NCBI GenBank assembly: GCA_002412925.1
Contig: DHVZ01000074.1
Span: forward strand, 920-9,095
Direction: 5' to 3'
Length of the DNA stretch: 8,176 nucleotides
Source of the DNA: Anaerolineales bacterium UBA5195
GTDB taxonomy: Bacteria > Chloroflexota > Anaerolineae > Anaerolineales > Villigracilaceae
Shown: piece by piece, positions 5,545-8,176 of the stretch
Numbering within the stretch: the first letter of the stretch is position 1
Layout of the letters: every line of letters begins with the position of its first letter
Notes under the pieces: generated by a model
What the model was told of the DNA's origin: nothing
The model's database searches: none
The model's input: only the letters and a program-made list of their open reading frames with translations
Position numbers and translations under genes: made by a program

Positions 5545-6264
5545 TTACTCGGCAGCTTGCATGGATTGCGCTGCGTTCGGGTCCACCTTGATTCCAGGGC
5601 CCATGGTCGCAGCGAAGGTGATCCGCTTGATGTAAATACCCTTCGCGCCAGAGGGACGAGCCTTCTTGACGGCTTCCATCAAGGCGGCAAAGTTTTCAGT
5701 CAGCTTATCGACATCAAAAGAAGCTTTGCCAATTTGGACATGGATGTTCGCAGTCTTATCAAGACGGAACTCCACGCGGCCAGCCTTGGCTTCAGTGATC
5801 GCGCGAGCCATATCTTCGGCTGGAACAACGGTACCAGCCTTCGGGTTCGGCATCAAACCGCGCGGGCCAAGGACACGACCCAGACGGCCAACTTTTCCCA
5901 TCAAATCGGGGGTCGAGATGGCTACATCAAAATCAAGCCAGCCGCCCTGGATCTTGGCAAAAGTTTCATCGTCATCCACAACCACTTCCGCGCCTGCGGC
6001 GCGGGCAGCGGTAGCGCCTTCGCCCTGGGCAAAAACCGCTACGCGTACACTCTTGCCCAAGCCATGCGGCAGGACAACCACGTCGCGCACCTGCTGGTCT
6101 GCTTGGCGCGGGTCGAGACCCATGCGCATATGAACTTCAACCGTCGGATCAAAATTGGTGTAGGCAGTCTCTTTCACCAGTTTCAGCGCGTCTTTCGGCA
6201 GGTACTGCTCATCAATATTCACTTTGGCCAGAGCGGCCAGGTATTTCTTTCCGTGTTTTGCCAT
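5545..6264 (-). CDS. rplA: 50S ribosomal protein L1
   Basis: This is a 239-residue protein of the L1 stalk near the E site, which helps release deacylated tRNA and in many bacteria represses its own operon by binding a leader that mimics its 23S rRNA site. It has the two-domain L1 fold: domain I is split between the N-terminal part (about 1-68) and the C-terminal part (about 160-239), and domain II lies between. The signature MGKVGRLGRVLGPRGLMPNP (122-141) is intact, as is the C-terminal GIYIKRITFAATMGPGIKVD (209-228). It has a normal length with a slightly extended tail. The ATG at 6262-6264 has GGAGG five bases upstream. It follows rplK after 52 bases, and rplKA is the usual L1-controlled pair. 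Confidence 0.98.
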   Translation of the reverse strand: MAKHGKKYLAALAKVNIDEQYLPKDALKLVKETAYTNFDPTVEVHMRMGLDPRQADQQVRDVVVLPHGLGKSVRVAVFAQGEGATAARAAGAEVVVDDDETFAKIQGGWLDFDVAISTPDLMGKVGRLGRVLGPRGLMPNPKAGTVVPAEDMARAITEAKAGRVEFRLDKTANIHVQIGKASFDVDKLTENFAALMEAVKKARPSGAKGIYIKRITFAATMGPGIKVDPNAAQSMQAAE

Positions 6265-6316
6265 TTAAGCCTCCGTGGTGCAAACGGACCGCCAGGAGCG
6301 GACCTCCCACCAGAAT

Positions 6317-6742
6317 TTATTCAACAACCGTAACGCCCATGGAACGGGCAGTGCCTTCGATCTGCTTCATAGCGCCTTCAATGTCGATGGCGTTGAGATC
6401 TTTCATCTTGGTTTCAGCGATTTGCTTCACCTGGGCGCGGGTTATTTTGCCAACTTTATCCTTGTTCGGGACAGAAGAACCCTTTTCAAGACCGGCGGCC
6501 TTGCGAATCAGGAACGCAGCGGGCGAGGTTTTCAACACAAAAGTGAAGGACCCATCCGTATACACGCTGATCTCCGCAGGAAGCAGTTCACCGGGGCGGC
6601 TCGAGGTGCGCGCATTGTATTCCTTGCAAAAGGCCATAATATTCAGGCCATGACCAGCCAGCGCAGGGCCGACAGGCGGCGCTGGGTTGGCTTTTCCAGC
6701 TTCCAACTGGAGACGAACAATTGCCTTGAGTTTCTTAGCCAT
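6317..6742 (-). CDS. rplK: 50S ribosomal protein L11
   Basis: This is a 141-residue protein of the GTPase-associated centre. It binds 23S rRNA helices 43/44 with the L10-L12 stalk and is the site of thiostrepton action and of stringent-response sensing by RelA. The N-terminal domain contains ANPAPPVGPALAGHGLNIMA (18-37), with the conserved proline-rich segment. The C-terminal rRNA-binding domain (about 70-141) contains VGKITRAQVKQIAETKMKDL (97-116) and SMGVTVVE at the end. The ATG at 6740-6742 was chosen over longer in-frame upstream codons because the family N-terminus starts there and GGAG lies five bases before it. An out-of-frame ATG sits four bases upstream. It lies 89 bases after nusG, in a spacer rich in hairpins. 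Confidence 0.98.
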   Translation of the reverse strand: MAKKLKAIVRLQLEAGKANPAPPVGPALAGHGLNIMAFCKEYNARTSSRPGELLPAEISVYTDGSFTFVLKTSPAAFLIRKAAGLEKGSSVPNKDKVGKITRAQVKQIAETKMKDLNAIDIEGAMKQIEGTARSMGVTVVE

Positions 6743-6762
6743 ACATACTCCTTGTGGTTTTA

Positions 6763-6831
6763 GCGGGTGAAAGTCCCGCGCTCTCGGCGGGATTGGGGAG
6801 CACCCTCCCACGCATCAGGCCAAGCGGCCTG
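6763..6831 (-). promoter_or_regulatory. Structured nusG-rplK spacer, candidate rplKA regulatory leader
   Basis: Four hairpins can form in the transcript. CAGGCC-GCTT-GGCCTG (6816-6831) sits directly after the nusG stop. GGGAG-GGTG-CTCCC lies at 6796-6809. A central GCGGG (6775-6779) can then pair either with CCCGC upstream (6787-6791) or with CCCGC downstream (6763-6767), each with a 7-base loop. The two last options exclude each other, and the second lies just before the rplK ribosome binding site. In other bacteria L1 represses rplKA from this position; that role here is inferred. Confidence 0.45.
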
Positions 6832-7470
6832 TTACGCTTTCTCAACTTGTAAGAAATCCAATTCAACGGGAGTTTCGCGGCCAAAGAAACTGACCATGAC
6901 GCGCACTTTGTTGCGTTCCGTGTCAATTTCTGCTACTACACCGCGGAAATCGTTGAAAGGACCATCGACAATCCGCACACGCTCACCCACCTTGAAGGAG
7001 ACCTTCACCGTGGGCGCTTCAGCTTCCATGCGTTTGATGATCTGGTTAACTTCTTCGGGACGTAAAGGCGTGGGCTGGGTACCCATGCCGACGAAACCGG
7101 TCACGCCAGGTGTATTACGCACCACATACCACGATTCTTCAGTCAACACCATGTTGACCAAAACGTAGCCTGGAAAAATGTGGCGCTCCACCACGCGGCG
7201 TTTCCCATCCCGGACTTCGATTTCTTCCTGGGTGGGGACGACAACATCGAAAATCATGCTCTTCATCCCCATCGTCTCGATCCGCTGCTCCAGGTTATGG
7301 CGGACTTTGTTCTCATAGCCCGAATAACAATGAACAACGTACCAGGCCGGGCCTTCAACAGCCTCAATGGACGCGTCAGAAGACCCGGAACTGCGCTCGG
7401 CATCCGTCAGGGGTGCTTCTTCTTCCTGAGGGGTTGTTTGTTCGAATTCTTCAGGGTCTTGCGCGCTCAT
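6832..7470 (-). CDS. nusG: Transcription termination/antitermination factor NusG
   Basis: This 212-residue factor binds the RNA polymerase clamp, reduces or modulates pausing, and can link the polymerase to Rho or to the ribosome through S10. An acidic, Glu/Ser-rich N-terminal extension (about 1-40) precedes the NGN domain (about 41-150, with WYVVHCYSGYENKVRHNLEQ at 43-62 and HIFPGYVLVNM at 97-107). A short linker leads to the KOW domain (about 158-212, with VGERVRIVDGPFNDFRGVVA at 161-180). Both domains are complete. The ATG at 7468-7470 follows GAGG at five bases, so the extension is translated as called. It lies 21 bases after secE, the classic secE-nusG pair, and reads on into rplK. Confidence 0.98.
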   Translation of the reverse strand: MSAQDPEEFEQTTPQEEEAPLTDAERSSGSSDASIEAVEGPAWYVVHCYSGYENKVRHNLEQRIETMGMKSMIFDVVVPTQEEIEVRDGKRRVVERHIFPGYVLVNMVLTEESWYVVRNTPGVTGFVGMGTQPTPLRPEEVNQIIKRMEAEAPTVKVSFKVGERVRIVDGPFNDFRGVVAEIDTERNKVRVMVSFFGRETPVELDFLQVEKA

Positions 7471-7491
7471 AAGAGCCTCAGCTTTCGGAAT

Positions 7492-7731
7492 TTACAGGCC
7501 CAGGGCCAGTTGCAGCAACTGTTCACCGATGAGATCTACCAACCCGAGGAAAATCGCCATAGCAACCAGCACGACAATTACAATCCGGGTCAGATTGATG
7601 GCTTCGGCACGAGTCGGCCAGCTTACCTTGCGGAGCTCGCCAATCGTTTCGTGATAAAAATGAACTATTGCGTTCCCTTTTCTGTCAGTCAACTTGCGCT
7701 CCTTACTCTGACGGCTAAAACGCCGCCTCAC
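7492..7731 (-). CDS. secE: Preprotein translocase subunit SecE
   Basis: This is a 79-residue subunit of the SecYEG channel, which clamps SecY and is essential for export and membrane insertion. A basic N-terminus (RRRFSRQSKERK) precedes a conserved amphipathic helix with the hallmark ELRKVSWPTRAEA (32-44), then one transmembrane helix (about 48-77). This is the short, single-helix form typical outside Enterobacteriaceae. The start is a GTG at 7729-7731: GAGGGG lies five bases upstream and an in-frame TGA lies just before, so no longer start exists. The ribosome binding site lies in a small hairpin. It follows tRNA-Trp and precedes nusG by 21 bases. Confidence 0.96.
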   Translation of the reverse strand: MRRRFSRQSKERKLTDRKGNAIVHFYHETIGELRKVSWPTRAEAINLTRIVIVVLVAMAIFLGLVDLIGEQLLQLALGL

Positions 7732-7736
7732 GAATA

Positions 7737-7810
7737 CCCCTCACGGGGGAGACGGCGTCTCGTACCGCAACTCTTTTAAGACTATATGTAGCTGCGGCAC
7801 TCGTGGTCTA
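7737..7810 (-). promoter_or_regulatory. Structured secE leader with a possible secondary promoter
   Basis: Between tRNA-Trp and secE the transcript can fold into UGCCGCA/UGCGGUA (7793-7799 with 7763-7769), GAGAC-GCC-GTCTC (7749-7761) and CCCC-GTGA-GGGG (7737-7748). The last holds the GGGG of the secE ribosome binding site under a GNRA loop. On the DNA, TAGACC (7805-7810) and TATAGT (7781-7786) are spaced by 18 bases and resemble -35/-10 boxes with 4/6 and 5/6 matches. A promoter here would let secE-nusG-rpl genes be read independently of tuf; this is tentative. Confidence 0.35.
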
Positions 7811-7815
7811 AATTC

Positions 7816-7891
7816 TGGCAGGCCAGGCAGGACTTGAACCCACAACCACTCGTTTTGGAGACGAGAGCTCTACCAATTGAGCTACTGGCCT
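7816..7891 (-). tRNA. trnW: tRNA-Trp (anticodon CCA)
   Basis: This 76-base tRNA runs from 7891 down to 7816 with the 3' CCA encoded. The acceptor stem is AGGCCAG/CTGGCCT, perfect over 7 bp, with discriminator G. The D arm is GCTC-AATTGGTA-GAGC. The anticodon stem CTCGT/ACGAG holds the loop CTCCAAA, giving anticodon CCA. The variable loop is TGGTT. The T arm is GTGGG-TTCAAGT-CCTGC with two wobble pairs. Every arm has standard length. It sits inside the tuf-rpmG-secE-nusG transcript, a common place for trnW. Confidence 0.98.
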
Positions 7892-7895
7892 AAGA

Positions 7896-7962
7896 AAGTG
7901 TCAGGTGTTTTGGTGTCACGCGTCACGTCATTTCGACACGTGACACCTGGCACATGACACTT
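7896..7962. repeat. Large imperfect palindrome between rpmG and tRNA-Trp
   Basis: The arms starting aagtgtcaggtg (from 7896) and ending cacatgacactt (to 7962) pair over about 27 positions with a few mismatches, an internal loop, and a centre near tcatttcg. The inner arm ggtgtcacg/cgtgacacc is perfect. The motif gtgtca/tgacac occurs four times. It begins four bases from the tRNA 5' end and ends three bases from the rpmG stop. It may be a dispersed REP-type repeat, a processing hairpin or a partial terminator. Confidence 0.75.
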
Positions 7963-7965
7963 AGA

Positions 7966-8136
7966 TTACTTCGTCTCGCGATGAGCCGTATGTTTTCTAC
8001 AGCGCGGGCAATACTTGCTCAATTCCATCCGACCCGGGTCATTGCGGCGGTTCTTCTGGGTGGTGTAATTGCGCTCTTTGCAATCACCACACTGCAGCGT
8101 GATTACCGGGCGAACATCTTTTTTCTTGGAAGCCAT
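7966..8136 (-). CDS. rpmG: 50S ribosomal protein L33 (zinc-binding, four-cysteine form)
   Basis: This is a small 56-residue 50S protein near the E site. The sequence begins MASKKKDVRPVITLQCGDCK and ends KYCPRCRKHTAHRETK. Two CxxC pairs (Cys16/Cys19 and Cys43/Cys46) form the zinc ribbon of the 'C+' type; many bacteria also have a cysteine-free copy used in zinc shortage. The conserved core NYTTQKNRRNDPGRMELSKY (23-42) is intact. The ATG at 8134-8136 follows AAGGT at about six bases. It lies 20 bases after the tuf stop, so it is co-transcribed with EF-Tu. Confidence 0.96.
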   Translation of the reverse strand: MASKKKDVRPVITLQCGDCKERNYTTQKNRRNDPGRMELSKYCPRCRKHTAHRETK

Positions 8137-8156
8137 CTTACTACCTTACTTTCAAC

Positions 8157-8176
8157 CTACTCGATGATCTTGGTGA
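8157..8176 (-). CDS. tuf: Elongation factor Tu, last codons only
   Basis: Only the final codons are in the window: on the minus strand they read (V)TKIIE followed by TAG at 8157-8159. This is the usual EF-Tu ending (GVVTKIIE), and tuf is the standard gene before rpmG/trnW/secE in many bacteria. EF-Tu delivers aminoacyl-tRNA to the ribosome. The call rests on six residues and gene order, so it is good but not certain. Confidence 0.8.

Noticed and set aside
5557..6333. 258-codon plus-strand open frame opposite rplA
   Set aside because: It is a shadow of the highly conserved rplA coding strand with no family resemblance.
7180..7779. 199-codon plus-strand open frame opposite nusG and secE
   Set aside because: It is antisense to two certain essential genes and has no start signal.

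Overview
This window is probably chromosomal DNA from a Chloroflexota bacterium, most likely of the class Anaerolineae. That placement is an inference from three things: the tuf-rpmG-trnW-secE-nusG-rplKAJL gene order, a Balon-type (baeRF) release-factor homologue, and dispersed palindromes of the 'gcgag...gaagcaatctcc' type in the spacers. No 16S rRNA or other decisive marker is present.

Right half (about 4360-8176, all minus strand): a translation and transcription operon enters from the right edge. Its order is the last codons of tuf (EF-Tu), rpmG (L33), tRNA-Trp, secE, nusG, rplK (L11), rplA (L1), an L10-leader RNA, rplJ (L10) and rplL (L7/L12). It ends at a strong bidirectional terminator at 4312-4342. 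The main promoter lies outside the window, upstream of tuf. Several spacers hold RNA structure: a large palindrome between rpmG and the tRNA, stacked hairpins over the secE ribosome binding site, two mutually exclusive hairpins before rplK, and an L10 leader followed by a perfect 14-bp hairpin just before the rplJ ribosome binding site.

Centre (about 2800-4311): a gene-poor stretch. From left to right it has a promoter/operator for the transporter gene, about 300 bases with nothing recognisable, a 243-bp miniature insertion element (24-bp inverted ends around the last codons of a transposase), degenerate dispersed palindromes, several small hairpins, and a plus-strand DUF3597 gene that converges on the ribosomal operon.

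Left (1-2807): the 3' part of a plus-strand baeRF/Balon-like ribosome-hibernation-factor gene converges on a minus-strand SLC13 (DASS) permease gene with two internal RCK_C/TrkA_C domains. A 17-bp-stem terminator separates them. The permease gene and the spacer to its right look more AT-rich than the flanking genes.

The ribosomal genes form one functional unit: L11, L1 and the L10(L12)n stalk make the factor-binding region of the 50S subunit, EF-Tu acts there, and NusG and SecE link transcription and protein export to translation. The other genes are unrelated neighbours. No large undescribed system is visible. The points most worth a second look are the leader structures, the mini-IS and the hibernation-factor homologue.
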